Origin: Candidatus Aenigmatarchaeota archaeon
GTDB lineage: Archaea; Aenigmatarchaeota; Aenigmatarchaeia; GW2011-AR5
Reading direction: 5' to 3'
Length of the DNA stretch: 32,747 nucleotides
Assembly (NCBI GenBank): GCA_016180925.1
Contig: JACPAH010000019.1
Location: forward strand, 1-32,747
The translations under genes were made by a program, and so were the position numbers. This document shows positions 23,313 through 32,410 of the stretch, one piece after another. Below the pieces are notes generated by a model. It was not told the DNA's origin, made no database searches, and saw only the letters and a list, made by a program, of their open reading frames with translations. Each line of letters starts with the position of its first letter. Within the stretch, counting starts at the first letter, position 1.

Positions 23313-26126
23313 ATGGATTTTGCGAAAATAGAAAAGAAATGGCAGCAGAAGTGGAATAAATCCAAGATATTTGAAACCAATCCCGGCCAGAAGAAGAAAT
23401 TCTTCACTTCCATTATCATACCGTATGTCAATGGCAGAATGCATATAGGCCACAGCTATACATACACGAGGACGGACGCATACGCCAGGTTCAAGAGGAT
23501 GCAGGGTTATAACACGCTTCTTGCGCAGGGTTTTCATGCAACCGGCGAGCCTATAGTGGGTGCTGTCGAAAGGCTGAAGAACGGGGACAAAAGCCAGGCT
23601 GAAACGTTCAGGATGTTTGGCGCGACCGAAAAGAATGTTTCAGACTTCATAAAACTCGGCCCGGAGTTCGTCGCAAAATTCTGGATGAAAAAATTCATGG
23701 AAGATTCCAATTCAATCGGATATTCGATAGACTGGAGAAGAAGCTTCGTGACGACTTCCATGAGCCCGCAATTCTCCAGGTTCATAGAATGGCAATACAA
23801 TACCCTAAGGAAAAAGGGATATGTAGTTCAAGGTACCCATCCAGTAATATGGTGCCCCCACGACCAGTCCCCGACGGGCGATCATGACAGGCTGGAGGGC
23901 GAGGGGGAAAGCCCGGTGGAATATACCGGAGTAAAATTCAGGATGGAAGACGCTTTTCTGGTATGCGCCACACTAAGGCCTGAAACCGTGTACGGAGTGA
24001 CGAACATATGGATTAACCCGGACGCCACATACCTCAAAATAAAGGCCGGCGGCGAGAAGTGGATTGTGAGCAGGGAATGCTTCTACAAGCTGAAGGACCA
24101 GATAAAACATGTGGAAAAAATATGCGAGATCCAACTGGCCGGAAAGAAGTGCATCGACATCATCGGCAACAGGGAAATACCTATTCTTCCTTCACATTTT
24201 GTCGACGCAGAGTCCGCGACGGGTATAGTGATGAGCGTTCCGGCTCATGCGCCCTACGACTGGATGGCGCTGAAGGAATTAATTGACAAAAACGGGCTCG
24301 AAGCTTACGGCCTGTCCAGAGCCGACGTCGAACCCATAATACTAATAGACTCCGGTTCCGAGAACGCTATGGAGATGTGCGCCAGGATGAAAATCACCAG
24401 CACGGGCCAGAGAGACATCCTGGAAAACGCCACAAAGAACCTTTACAAGAAGGAATTTCACAATGGCGTGCTCAATGACAAGTGCGGGCCTTACGCAGGA
24501 CTGAAGGTGTTAGAAGCGAAGGATAAAATAATCTCCGACTTCGTATCCAGAGGCATTGCACATCCCATATGGGATTGCCCGAAGGTCGTGTGCAGATGCA
24601 CCACGAGGTGCCATGTAAAAATACTGGAAAACCAGTGGTTCCTCAAATATTCAGACACCTCCTGGAAGGACATGGCCAGAAAGTGCCTGGCCGGTATGAG
24701 AATAGTCCCTGTTGAGTCTAGGCAGAATTTCGAGAATACAATAGACTGGCTGAAGGACAAGGCATGCGCAAGGAAATCAGGTCTCGGAACGCCTCTTCCA
24801 TGGGACAAGGACTGGATAGTCGAGACGCTGAGCGACTCCACCGTCTACATGGCCTACTATACGATAGCCGGCATCATAAACAAAAATAAAATAAGCGCCA
24901 AAAGCCTTACCGACGAAGTCTTCGACTACGTCTTTCTGGGGAAAGGCGATCCGAAAGCCGCGGCGAAAAGGGGTAAAATACCGCCTAAAACTCTTGCATC
25001 TATGAGAAGCGAGTTTGAATACTTCTATCCTATAGATATGAGGAACAGCGCAAAGGACCTGATACAGAATCACCTGACATTTTACATAATGCATCACGTG
25101 GCGTTGTGGGGAAATCGTTATTGGCCCAGGGGCATCTCAACGAACGGATACGTCAATATAGAAGGGCAGAAGATGAGCAAGTCCAGGGGGAACTTTATAG
25201 TAGTGAAGGACGTCATAAAAAATTTCGGGGCCGACATGGTAAGGATCAATATAGCGTGCTCCAGCGAGGGGTTGGAGGACGCGGACTGGAGGGTCGAGAA
25301 TATAAGAAGCTACAGATCCCGGATAGAATTGCTATTTAATACTATAAAGGGCGCCGGAAAATCCGGTTCGATGAAGGGCAGGACCATAGATGAATATCTT
25401 ATCAGCAGACTGCAAAAGCATAAAAAAGACGCGGCAGAGGCATTCTCCGACCTTAGATTAAGGTCGGCGTGCCAGAGCGCCCTTTTTGAAACGACAAACG
25501 ACCTCAAATGGTATCTGAGAAGATGCGGCGGCATGAAGAATGCCAACAAAAAGACCCTGAAAATTTTCATGTATGATGTCATAAGGCTGCTGGCGCCATT
25601 GGTACCGCACATATCGGAGGAGATGTGGAGAATGACTGGCGGCAGGGGATTCGTTTCCCTATCGGCATGGCCGACTTATGATAAAAGCCTGCCGAACAGC
25701 GGGGCCGAATTGTGGGAAAAGTCCATGATGCAGACTCTGGCCGATATCGAAGAAATAAGGGGCATCATAGGCAAGGAAGCAAAGAAATGCACATTATTCG
25801 TCGCCGAGGACTGGAAGTTCAAGACTCTGAATAAAATAATAAAAAACAAAGACATGCCGCTTGATGAGATAACGCGCGGGATAATGCAGAGCGATGCAAG
25901 GAGATATGGAAAGGCTACGCTTTCCTTCATACAGTCGGCCTATTCCAAATCAAATGAAATCACCGGAGTCATAGGAAGAGACAACCAGTTAAAATTGCTT
26001 AACGAATCAAAATGGTTCCTTAAGAGCGAGACCGGTCTGGAAATATCCATAGAGGATGCGGAAAAGAGCCAGAACCAGAAAGCCCGCAACTCAACGCCAT
26101 ACAAGTTCGGCATACTTCTTGAGTAA
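23313..26126 (+). CDS. leuS: Leucyl-tRNA synthetase, archaeal type (937 aa)
   Basis: Class I synthetase charging tRNA-Leu. HIGH is at residues 44-47 (NGRMHIGHSYTYT) and KMSKS at 620-624 (GQKMSKSRGN). The CP1 editing region lies between (about 160-490, including TLRPETVYGVTNIW). The anticodon-binding domain follows and includes RLLAPLVPHISEEMWRMTGG. Length is normal for the archaeal form. ATG 23313 (MDFAKIEKKWQQKW) fits the family; the frame is open to 23256 but upstream residues are not conserved-looking. Confidence 0.97.
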   Translation: MDFAKIEKKWQQKWNKSKIFETNPGQKKKFFTSIIIPYVNGRMHIGHSYTYTRTDAYARFKRMQGYNTLLAQGFHATGEPIVGAVERLKNGDKSQAETFRMFGATEKNVSDFIKLGPEFVAKFWMKKFMEDSNSIGYSIDWRRSFVTTSMSPQFSRFIEWQYNTLRKKGYVVQGTHPVIWCPHDQSPTGDHDRLEGEGESPVEYTGVKFRMEDAFLVCATLRPETVYGVTNIWINPDATYLKIKAGGEKWIVSRECFYKLKDQIKHVEKICEIQLAGKKCIDIIGNREIPILPSHFVDAESATGIVMSVPAHAPYDWMALKELIDKNGLEAYGLSRADVEPIILIDSGSENAMEMCARMKITSTGQRDILENATKNLYKKEFHNGVLNDKCGPYAGLKVLEAKDKIISDFVSRGIAHPIWDCPKVVCRCTTRCHVKILENQWFLKYSDTSWKDMARKCLAGMRIVPVESRQNFENTIDWLKDKACARKSGLGTPLPWDKDWIVETLSDSTVYMAYYTIAGIINKNKISAKSLTDEVFDYVFLGKGDPKAAAKRGKIPPKTLASMRSEFEYFYPIDMRNSAKDLIQNHLTFYIMHHVALWGNRYWPRGISTNGYVNIEGQKMSKSRGNFIVVKDVIKNFGADMVRINIACSSEGLEDADWRVENIRSYRSRIELLFNTIKGAGKSGSMKGRTIDEYLISRLQKHKKDAAEAFSDLRLRSACQSALFETTNDLKWYLRRCGGMKNANKKTLKIFMYDVIRLLAPLVPHISEEMWRMTGGRGFVSLSAWPTYDKSLPNSGAELWEKSMMQTLADIEEIRGIIGKEAKKCTLFVAEDWKFKTLNKIIKNKDMPLDEITRGIMQSDARRYGKATLSFIQSAYSKSNEITGVIGRDNQLKLLNESKWFLKSETGLEISIEDAEKSQNQKARNSTPYKFGILLE

Positions 26127-26127
26127 A

Positions 26128-26415
26128 TCAGAATCTTTCCAGGCTTTCGACAAGTTCAAGCTTTTCCCTTTCATGCTTCCTGTTTTTCTCGAATATGATG
26201 TCGAATATCTCTTCCATCCTGGCCAGGCGTTTCTGGAGAATTATGTTTTCCTTTCTCATCTCCAGGAGGGCGCACCACATCTGCGCCATCTTGATGTCGT
26301 CAGCGTTCTTGTAGGCCCCCTTGTGCCTGGATGCCTTCATGAGAATATTATTGAGATGCTCCTCATCCTCAATCCCAAGATATTTCTTCCAGTTATCCTC
26401 CGACTTGAAAAGCAT
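26128..26415 (-). CDS. Hypothetical charged helical protein (95 aa)
   Basis: Family not recognised. The sequence begins MLFKSEDNWKKYLGIEDEEH, is almost entirely charged helix, and ends in a coiled-coil-like tail (about 50-95, MEEIFDIIFEKNRKHE). It has no membrane segment. It converges with leuS, their stops 1 nt apart, and diverges from the FKBP gene; codon use looks normal. It may be a small cytosolic or DNA/RNA-associated protein. Confidence 0.7.
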   Translation of the reverse strand: MLFKSEDNWKKYLGIEDEEHLNNILMKASRHKGAYKNADDIKMAQMWCALLEMRKENIILQKRLARMEEIFDIIFEKNRKHEREKLELVESLERF

Positions 26416-26527
26416 AATTGTAATTCAATTCAACCTTTAAATTCGTTGCACCGGATTTTGGCGTAATTCATAAGTAATTGCCCTGCATTTCGCTTCGCTT
26501 AAATACTTTTTGAAAATAGCTTATAGG

Positions 26528-27172
26528 ATGAAAAAAGGGGACTTCATAAGAATCAATTACATCGGAAGACTGGAAAGCGGCGAGATATTCGACATTACAG
26601 ACGAAGATGCAGCGAAGAAGGAAAAAGTCTACAATGACAAAATGAAATACGGCCCCCTGCCGGTGGTCGTGGGCGCCAATTTCCTGATACCCGGCCTTGA
26701 CAAAGCCATAGAAGGCATGAACGTCGGCGACATAAAGGATATAACAATACTCCCGGAAGATGCGTTCGGCCAGCGCGACCCGAAGCTTGTAAAAACAGTC
26801 AACGCCAGCGTATTCCGGGACAACAAGACAAGCCCGCAGCAGGGCATGATAGTGAACTTCTCCGGCATGAAGGGGAGGATACAGAGCGTCTCGGGAGGGC
26901 GAGTCCGCATAGACTTCAACAACCCTCTGTCCGGGAAGACACTTCTTTATCATATAGAGATCATCGAGAAAATAGAAGGCAGCGAGAAAAAAATAGAATC
27001 TGTTCTTGAGTTCTTCGGAGTTAAGGACACCTCAATAAAAATAAACGATAACGAGGCCGAGATAAGCGCAAGAATCCCCGACAAGATGAAGGAAGCCATC
27101 TCAGACATCATAACCAGCAATGTCGAAGGCATCGCGAAGATAAAATTCTCCGAAACGTTCGAAAAGAAATAA
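26528..27172 (+). CDS. FKBP-type peptidyl-prolyl isomerase, long archaeal form (214 aa)
   Basis: Catalyses proline isomerisation and acts as a chaperone, SlyD-like. The FKBP core is split by an inserted flap domain: KKGDFIRINYIGRLESGEIF and GPLPVVVGANFLIPGLDKAI, then EDAFGQRDPKLVKTV and the insert GMIVNFSGMKGRIQSVSGGR, then the core end NPLSGKTLLYHIEI. A further C-terminal domain (about 150-214) is found in long archaeal FKBPs. ATG 26528 is preferred to 26510; TATA-like CTTAAATAC is at about 26498-26506. Confidence 0.93.
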   Translation: MKKGDFIRINYIGRLESGEIFDITDEDAAKKEKVYNDKMKYGPLPVVVGANFLIPGLDKAIEGMNVGDIKDITILPEDAFGQRDPKLVKTVNASVFRDNKTSPQQGMIVNFSGMKGRIQSVSGGRVRIDFNNPLSGKTLLYHIEIIEKIEGSEKKIESVLEFFGVKDTSIKINDNEAEISARIPDKMKEAISDIITSNVEGIAKIKFSETFEKK

Positions 27173-27179
27173 GCATCGT

Positions 27180-27302
27180 CTATTTCTTCACCACTATAGG
27201 CTTATGGTAGTATGTGCTGTACTTGCATCTGGGGCATGCCACTGGTATCCTGTCATTCCTCGTGACCCATATGTGGTCGCATTTTGTGCACTGGAGCTTC
27301 AT
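27180..27302 (-). CDS. Small zinc-ribbon protein (40 aa)
   Basis: Read on the minus strand: MKLQCTKCDHIWVTRNDRIP followed by VACPRCKYSTYYHKPIVVKK and TAG. Two CxxC pairs (5-8 and 23-26) make one zinc ribbon. The size resembles conserved small archaeal zinc-ribbon proteins thought to bind nucleic acid or regulators. The start is near a TATA-like TATTTAAATA on its strand (27323-27332), so it is probably leaderless. It converges with the FKBP gene. Function unknown. Confidence 0.82.
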   Translation of the reverse strand: MKLQCTKCDHIWVTRNDRIPVACPRCKYSTYYHKPIVVKK

Positions 27303-27328
27303 AATTACTACTACAACTACTACTATTT
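27303..27328. repeat. Short trinucleotide (ACT/TAG) repeat tract
   Basis: A run built of ACT, ATT and ACA units lies between the TATA box and start codon of the small zinc-ribbon gene. It is low-complexity sequence and so would be prone to length change. Confidence 0.6.
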
Positions 27329-27424
27329 AAATACATATGTAATGTCGAGAAATTACGATTTTTTTGCCGCGATTTTTGTGGAATCTTTAAATATCCTCCA
27401 GCATATTTTATAGAAAGTGATATA

Positions 27425-28504
27425 ATGGGCATACTAAGTTCTAAGGATGTTGGGACAGCGCCGGCTGACGAGGAATTGAGAAAAATCCTGGAAGCAAAGA
27501 AGGCAGAGATAAAGGTTTTCGGGGCAGGCGGCGGCGGCGGGAACACGATATCGAGGCTTATGCAGATAGGAATAGTCGGGGCCGAGACGATAGCCATAAA
27601 CACGGATGCACAGGACCTCCTTTACACTGATGCGGATACAAAAATACTCATAGGAAAGGAAATAACGGGCGGCCTCGGCGCCGGGGCGGACCCGAAGATA
27701 GGTGAGGAATCCGCGAAGGAAAGCAAAAACGAAATAAAAAAGTCTCTGGAAGGGGCAGACCTTGTTTTCATCACCTGCGGTCTCGGAGGCGGCACCGGAA
27801 CAGGTTCATCCCCGGTGGTGGCGGATCTTTCAAAGAAACAGGGCGCACTGACAGTAGGAATAGTCACGCTGCCTTTCACTATGGAAGGCAAGCAGAGAAT
27901 GAAAAATGCCAGGGACGGCCTGGAAAAACTGGAGAAAAACGTCGACACGCTCATAGTGATACCGAATGACAAGCTTCTTGAAATAGTGCCTGATGTTTCA
28001 TTAAGCACGGCCTTCAAGGTCGCGGATGAAATACTGGTGAATGCGGTAAAGGGTATAACAGAGCTTGTCACGAGGCCAGGACTTGTAAATCTGGACTTCG
28101 CCGACATAAGGGCAGTGATGAGCAATGGCGGCCTGGCAATGATAGGGATGGGCGACAGCGACTCGGAAAATAGGGCTGTGGAGGCCGTGGAAAGAGCCCT
28201 CAACAACCCCCTTCTTGACATCGAGATTGATGGTGCCAAGGGAGCCCTCATAAATGTTTCCGGAGGCTCCGATATAACGATAAGGGAATGCCAGAAGATA
28301 GTTGAATCGGTTTCCGTGAGGCTGAACCAAGACGCCAAGATAATATGGGGCGCCCAGATAGTGAAAGAGCTTGGGGATTCAATAAGGACGATGCTTATAA
28401 TAACCGGCGTCAGCTCGCCGTCAAGGAATGCCACCCAGACACAGGTCAAGGAAAAAAGACGTGATGTAGAGAAGATGTTCGGCATAGACTTTATCGACAA
28501 GTAG
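27425..28504 (+). CDS. ftsZ: Cell division protein FtsZ (359 aa)
   Basis: Tubulin-like GTPase that forms the division ring. The GTP site is clear: [13 protein letters not shown] near residue 38, the tubulin signature [11 protein letters not shown] at 119-129, and NTDAQDLL. The C-terminal domain includes [14 protein letters not shown]. The tail after about 340 is short and basic ([19 protein letters not shown]). It sits upstream of secE-spt5, a common archaeal order. TATA-like CTTTAAATAT is at about 27385-27394. Whether a second FtsZ exists cannot be seen. Confidence 0.96.
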   Translation: MGILSSKDVGTAPADEELRKILEAKKAEIKVFGAGGGGGNTISRLMQIGIVGAETIAINTDAQDLLYTDADTKILIGKEITGGLGAGADPKIGEESAKESKNEIKKSLEGADLVFITCGLGGGTGTGSSPVVADLSKKQGALTVGIVTLPFTMEGKQRMKNARDGLEKLEKNVDTLIVIPNDKLLEIVPDVSLSTAFKVADEILVNAVKGITELVTRPGLVNLDFADIRAVMSNGGLAMIGMGDSDSENRAVEAVERALNNPLLDIEIDGAKGALINVSGGSDITIRECQKIVESVSVRLNQDAKIIWGAQIVKELGDSIRTMLIITGVSSPSRNATQTQVKEKRRDVEKMFGIDFIDK

Positions 28505-28604
28505 GCATTCCAGAATTCCAGCCGATAAATATAGCATATCCCTCAGGTTTTAAGCCTTTGTATTATAAATTAATGTCTATAAACACTTGTCAAAGCGTGA
28601 ACCT

Positions 28605-28769
28605 ATGAGAGAAATAATGGAACGGATAAGAAGGATATTGCTTATATCAAGCAAGCCGGACAAGACCGAGTACAGACAATCAGCCAAGATAACCGGCCTC
28701 GGTTTCGTAGTCATAGGCATAATAGGATTTTCAATATTCCTCATATTCAATCTGATAGGCGGATTATAA
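28605..28769 (+). CDS. secE: Protein translocase subunit SecE (54 aa)
   Basis: Small Sec61-gamma-type subunit of the membrane protein-export channel. It has a basic amphipathic helix (MREIMERIRRILLISSKP), then one transmembrane helix (about 30-52, ITGLGFVVIGIIGFSIFLIF). A TTG at 28587 would add six residues, but ATG 28605 gives the usual length. The stop overlaps the spt5 start (TAATG). Confidence 0.9.
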   Translation: MREIMERIRRILLISSKPDKTEYRQSAKITGLGFVVIGIIGFSIFLIFNLIGGL

Positions 28770-29209
28770 TGATGCTGACGATAAGGACTACAACCGGGCG
28801 GGAAAACGTCGTGATAGATTCCCTGTCGACGAAGATAAAGAACCACAACATCCCGATAAAATCTCTTATGCACCCCGAAGACCTGAGGGGGTACATATTC
28901 GCTGAAGGTGTGCAGGAAGATGTGGAAAATCTCATCAAGAATGTCCCTCATATAAGGGGGATAATAAACAAGGAAGTCAAGGTAGAAGAAGTCGAAAGGT
29001 TCATGATAGCCGAAAAGAGCGAGGTCAAATTCGAGGTCGAGGATGTTGTTGAAATAGTCGGCTCGCCGTTCAAGGGCGAGCTTGCGAAGATAACCAGGGT
29101 GGATGAGACAAAAAATGAGATAACCGTAGAGCTTCTGGAGGCTGCTATACCCATACCGGTGACGATATCGGTTAATTCTGTCAGAATACATGAAAAGAAA
29201 AAAGCGTGA
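28769..29209 (+). CDS. spt5: Transcription elongation factor Spt5 (146 aa)
   Basis: NusG/Spt5 protein with an N-terminal NGN domain (about 1-85, beginning MMLTIRTTTGRENVVID) and a C-terminal KOW domain (about 90-140, VEIVGSPFKGELAKITRVDE). With Spt4 it clamps RNA polymerase for processivity. A second ATG at 28772 is possible. It lies between secE and L11, the standard archaeal order. Confidence 0.95.
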   Translation: MMLTIRTTTGRENVVIDSLSTKIKNHNIPIKSLMHPEDLRGYIFAEGVQEDVENLIKNVPHIRGIINKEVKVEEVERFMIAEKSEVKFEVEDVVEIVGSPFKGELAKITRVDETKNEITVELLEAAIPIPVTISVNSVRIHEKKKA

Positions 29210-29213
29210 TGAT

Positions 29214-29687
29214 ATGTCAAAAGAAACTGTTGATGTTCTGGTCGATGGCGGAAAAGCTACGGCAGCCCCGCCCATAGGTCCGACGCTTTCGCAGCTTAAA
29301 CTTAATGTTCCGGATGTGGTCAAACAGATAAATGAAAGGACGAAGGATTTTGGCGGCATGCAGGTCCCGGTCAAGATAGTGGTCGATACCGAAACCAAAA
29401 AATTTGAGATATCCATCGGGACGCCTCCGGTGAGTTCCATGTTAAAAAAAGAGCTTGGGGTCCAAAAGCTGGCGACCGTCAATGAGGACAAAACCAGGAA
29501 AATGGCCGGGGATATCAGGATGGATGCTATAATAAAGATAGCAAAAAACAAGGACTCCATTTCAGGTGGCATGAAAGAAAAAGTAAAGCAGATATTGGGA
29601 ACGTGCCTCAGCTGCGGCATTACAGTAGAGGGGCGCGACCCGCGCGAGGTCATAAAAGACATAAGCGAAGGCAGGATAAGCGTCTAA
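29214..29687 (+). CDS. rpl11: 50S ribosomal protein L11 (157 aa)
   Basis: Binds the GTPase-centre rRNA at the base of the stalk. Signatures are AAPPIGPTLSQLKLN, VPVKIVVDTETKKFEISIGT and the C-terminal domain with GTCLSCGITVEGRDPREV. ATG 29214 (MSKETVDVLVDGGKA) is the family start. Only 4 nt separate it from the spt5 stop, so the two are co-transcribed. Confidence 0.96.
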   Translation: MSKETVDVLVDGGKATAAPPIGPTLSQLKLNVPDVVKQINERTKDFGGMQVPVKIVVDTETKKFEISIGTPPVSSMLKKELGVQKLATVNEDKTRKMAGDIRMDAIIKIAKNKDSISGGMKEKVKQILGTCLSCGITVEGRDPREVIKDISEGRISV

Positions 29688-29917
29688 ACCTTTACAAGCG
29701 TTCCGTCTTCAATCATTTCTTTAAGGCGCTCAAACTCTTTTGTCCAATAATAGCCGTGATTGCCGTTTCTTTCCGAATAGGCCATTGCCAAAACATATGC
29801 CATATTACGATAGCATATAGTCCTGCCGTCCTTTCGCAAAGCATACCAAGAAGACGTTTTCTCATACAATTCGGGCATCAAACCCTTCACTACTTCTCCT
29901 CGCAAGAATAAAAACAT
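29684..29917 (-). CDS. Hypothetical protein (77 aa)
   Basis: Family not recognised. It starts MFLFLRGEVVKGLMPELYEK, with a possible internal start at MPELYE. The middle is aromatic (SSWYALRKDGRTICYRNMAYV) and the end is a charged helix (FERLKEMIEDGTLVKV). It runs against the ribosomal operon and its stop overlaps the L11 stop by 4 nt. The protein-like composition makes it probable, but it is the weakest of the unknown genes here. Confidence 0.55.
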   Translation of the reverse strand: MFLFLRGEVVKGLMPELYEKTSSWYALRKDGRTICYRNMAYVLAMAYSERNGNHGYYWTKEFERLKEMIEDGTLVKV

Positions 29918-29976
29918 AACGCGTTGTGAAAATGCGCTTTAAAAGTTTGGCATGTTCATAACTTTATAGTGGTCAT

Positions 29977-30435
29977 ATGGATTTTCATGAAAAGCTCTTA
30001 GTAGTCCTCTACGCGGCAATAACGGTCTTCGTGGCCGTCGAATTCTTCGATTTGTGGAACCTTTCAATAGTGCTGCTCGGTATAGTGGCGGCCATGGTGG
30101 TGCAAAAGATATCCTCTGACAGGAAGATAAGGAACGTTGACGGTAACAGGGGAAAACTGATAGACGTCATATCACAGAGAATAGATATCTTTTCCGTCGG
30201 CATTGATTCATTAAGAAGGGATTTTTCCAGAAGCATAGAGTTCCTGGACAACAAAATAAACGTGGTCAACAACATTTATCAGGAGGATATGAAAAAGGGG
30301 TATTTTGAGATATCCGGCCGCGTTTCCATGATTGAGCAGAAACTCGATAAGGTAGGGGAAGCGGTTGACAACGCCTATATGAGCCTCGATTCGAGGCTAT
30401 CCGAAGTGGAAAAAAAGGCCGGGGAAGGCGCTTAA
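29977..30435 (+). CDS. Membrane-anchored coiled-coil protein, unknown (152 aa)
   Basis: Two hydrophobic segments (about 7-24, LLVVLYAAITVFVAVEFF, and about 28-44, LSIVLLGIVAAMVV) are followed by a long cytoplasmic or external coiled coil (about 60-145). No known family is recognised. It sits between L11 and L1, splitting what is usually one ribosomal operon. TATA-like CTTTATAGTG is at about 29961-29970, giving a probable leaderless start at 29977. Possible roles as a membrane scaffold are speculation. Confidence 0.72.
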   Translation: MDFHEKLLVVLYAAITVFVAVEFFDLWNLSIVLLGIVAAMVVQKISSDRKIRNVDGNRGKLIDVISQRIDIFSVGIDSLRRDFSRSIEFLDNKINVVNNIYQEDMKKGYFEISGRVSMIEQKLDKVGEAVDNAYMSLDSRLSEVEKKAGEGA

Positions 30436-30442
30436 ATATATC

Positions 30443-30465
30443 TAGAATCCGTATAGGGAATTCTA
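30443..30465. terminator. Possible hairpin after the coiled-coil gene
   Basis: TAGAATCC (30443-30450) pairs with GGAATTCTA (30457-30465) with one bulged A, starting 7 nt after the stop codon. A terminator or processing role is possible, but no long T run follows. Confidence 0.4.
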
Positions 30466-30494
30466 ACATATATCTAAAAGAACCTAAATAGTCT

Positions 30495-30561
30495 TTTAAA
30501 TATTTTACTCCCATATTGTTATGGCCCACATTTACTATAGGCGGTTCTGCTTATAGGAGGG
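30495..30561 (+). promoter_or_regulatory. TATA box and leader of the L1-L10-L12 operon
   Basis: TTTAAATATT (30495-30504) is a good TATA box about 65-70 nt before the L1 ATG, so the mRNA should have a leader of about 40 nt. The leader has CTATA/TATAG that could form a stem over GGCGGTTCTG, then a Shine-Dalgarno GGAGGG (30556-30561). L1 represses its own mRNA in methanogens. Whether this leader is such an operator is not shown. Confidence 0.5.
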
Positions 30562-30567
30562 AAAATT

Positions 30568-31191
30568 ATGGAAACCAAGTCATTCAGAAGCATCGAAGAC
30601 TCGATAAAATACATTAGGGAAAACAACCCAAAGAGAGAGTTCGAGCAGACATTCGACCTTATAGTCAACATAAGGAACATAGACCTCAAAAAAACAGAGA
30701 ACAAATTCTCAAAGGACGTCATACTCCCACATGGCCGCGGAAAAAACGTCGAGGTCGGGATAATCTCCGATACGATACAGGAAGCCCCCATCAGAAAGGC
30801 CGATATAGAGAAAATGGCAGCCGACAAGAAAGAGATGAAAAACCTGATGAGAAAATATGAATTTTTCGTATGCGAGGCACCCCTGATGCCCCTTGTAGGC
30901 AAAACATTAGGGAAGTTTCTCGGGCCCAAGGGGAAGATGCCTAAACTCCTGCTTCCTGGGCCAAACTACAAAAACATCATTGATGAAACCAAAAAATCAG
31001 TAAGGGTGAAACTAAGGGATTCCCCTACAATCCAGACGTGTGTGGGTTCGGAAAACATGAAGGACTTGGAAATAAAGGAAAATCTGGAAAAGGTTGTGGA
31101 AGAGATAAAGAAATCCATACCACCAAAATCCCAGATAAAGAATGTTTACCTGAAACTAACGATGGGAAGACCTGTAAAATTAGAGGTATGA
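30568..31191 (+). CDS. rpl1: 50S ribosomal protein L1 (207 aa)
   Basis: Forms the L1 stalk that helps deacylated tRNA leave the E site. Signatures are LPHGRGKNVEVGIIS, FFVCEAPLMPLVGKTLGKFLG followed by PKGKMP, and the C-terminal IKNVYLKLTMGRPVKLEV. ATG 30568 has GGAGGG 6 nt upstream. Its stop overlaps an ATG in the L10 frame, so the two are coupled. Confidence 0.96.
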   Translation: METKSFRSIEDSIKYIRENNPKREFEQTFDLIVNIRNIDLKKTENKFSKDVILPHGRGKNVEVGIISDTIQEAPIRKADIEKMAADKKEMKNLMRKYEFFVCEAPLMPLVGKTLGKFLGPKGKMPKLLLPGPNYKNIIDETKKSVRVKLRDSPTIQTCVGSENMKDLEIKENLEKVVEEIKKSIPPKSQIKNVYLKLTMGRPVKLEV

Positions 31192-31193
31192 TT

Positions 31194-32030
31194 ATGAAAA
31201 AGGAAAATGAAGTGAAAGAGCTTGCAGACATCATGAACAGCCATTCTGTAATAGGCATACTGGACATGCATAAAATGCCTGCCAGGCAGCTGCAGATGAT
31301 ACGCAACAAGCTGAGAGGAAAGGCGGTCATAAGAATGAGCAAAAAATCCCTCATCAGGCTTGCAATAGAAAATGTGCAGAAGAAAGACATCAACCCCCTC
31401 CAAGACGTATTGGATACCTGCGGGTTTGAGCCTGCCATACTGGCCACCAATGAAAATCCTTTCAGAATATACAAGTTCCTAAAGGATAACAGGAGTCCGG
31501 CTGCCGCCAAGCCCGGAGACAAAGCGACAAAGGACATAATGATACAGAAAGGCCCGACAAGCCTGCCGCCCGGACCGGCAATATCAACTCTCCAGAAAGT
31601 CGGCCTGAAGGCATCAGTACAGGGGGGTAAAATAGCGATACTCCAAGACAAGGTTGTATGCAAGGAAGGAGAGACCATTAATGATGACCTGGCGGGAGTT
31701 CTTTCCCTCCTTAAGATAGAGCCCATGGAAATAGGCCTTAGGATTTCGCATGTTTACGAGGACGGAACGCTCTATGAAAAGTCAGTCCTCGATATAGACA
31801 TGGACGACTACTTAAAAATCCTGCAGAACTGCATTCATGAGGCCATAAACCTTTCCGTCAATACCGGCTATCCAACAAAAGAAACGATAAGAATCATGCT
31901 TCAGAAGGCATTCATAGAGAGCAAATCGCTATGTATCGAAACGAACGCCATGGAGAAGGATTTCATTGATGAAATCCTGATGAAGGCTGTAAGGCAAGCG
32001 ATGACACTTAATTCGACAACGGAGGTATGA
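31194..32030 (+). CDS. rpl10: 50S ribosomal protein L10 / stalk base P0 (278 aa)
   Basis: Anchors the L12 dimers to the ribosome. The N-terminal rRNA-binding domain includes MHKMPARQLQMIRNKLRGKA and VIRMSKKSLIRLAIE; the archaeal insert includes KGPTSLPPGPAISTLQKVGL. The C-terminal helices that bind L12 occupy about 205-278, and the usual acidic stalk tail is nearly absent because the protein ends MTLNSTTEV. ATG 31194 has GAGGT upstream; ATG 31188 would overlap the L1 stop. Confidence 0.95.
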   Translation: MKKENEVKELADIMNSHSVIGILDMHKMPARQLQMIRNKLRGKAVIRMSKKSLIRLAIENVQKKDINPLQDVLDTCGFEPAILATNENPFRIYKFLKDNRSPAAAKPGDKATKDIMIQKGPTSLPPGPAISTLQKVGLKASVQGGKIAILQDKVVCKEGETINDDLAGVLSLLKIEPMEIGLRISHVYEDGTLYEKSVLDIDMDDYLKILQNCIHEAINLSVNTGYPTKETIRIMLQKAFIESKSLCIETNAMEKDFIDEILMKAVRQAMTLNSTTEV

Positions 32031-32033
32031 AAA

Positions 32034-32339
32034 ATGAATTACATATACGGAGCTTTGCTGCTCCACAGCGCCGGCAAGCCTGTGAACGAAGAAAATGTGA
32101 AAAAACTAATCACGGCAACCGGGGAAAACGCTGACGAGGCTAAGGTAAAGGCTTTGGTAGCCGCCCTTGAGGGCGTCAATATAGAGGAAGTAATAAGCAA
32201 AGCCGCAATGCCTGTAGCCGCGCCGATAGCAGCATCTGCATCTCCTGCATCGTCCGAAAAGAAGGAAGAAAAGAACGAGGAAGAGCAGGAAAAGAAGGCA
32301 GAGAGCGCCGCCGAAGGACTTTCAGCGCTATTCGGGTAA
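32034..32339 (+). CDS. rpl12: 50S ribosomal protein L12 / P1 (101 aa)
   Basis: Acidic stalk protein that recruits translation GTPases. The helical N-terminal dimer domain ([20 protein letters not shown]) is followed by an Ala/Pro/Ser hinge (about 60-78), a Lys/Glu run and the conserved C-terminal anchor ending LSALFG. Its Shine-Dalgarno GGAGGT lies inside the last codons of L10, 4 nt from L10's stop. Confidence 0.96.
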   Translation: MNYIYGALLLHSAGKPVNEENVKKLITATGENADEAKVKALVAALEGVNIEEVISKAAMPVAAPIAASASPASSEKKEEKNEEEQEKKAESAAEGLSALFG

Positions 32340-32410
32340 ATTTTATTTTATTTTTTCCGGCATTCCAGGCCGAAGTATGTTTTTTTATCCCTTCTTCAAT
32401 AGATTTTACT

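Noticed and set aside
27622-28500. Minus-strand open frame of 292 codons
   Set aside because: Antisense to ftsZ and Ser/Pro-rich low-information translation, typical of a shadow frame.
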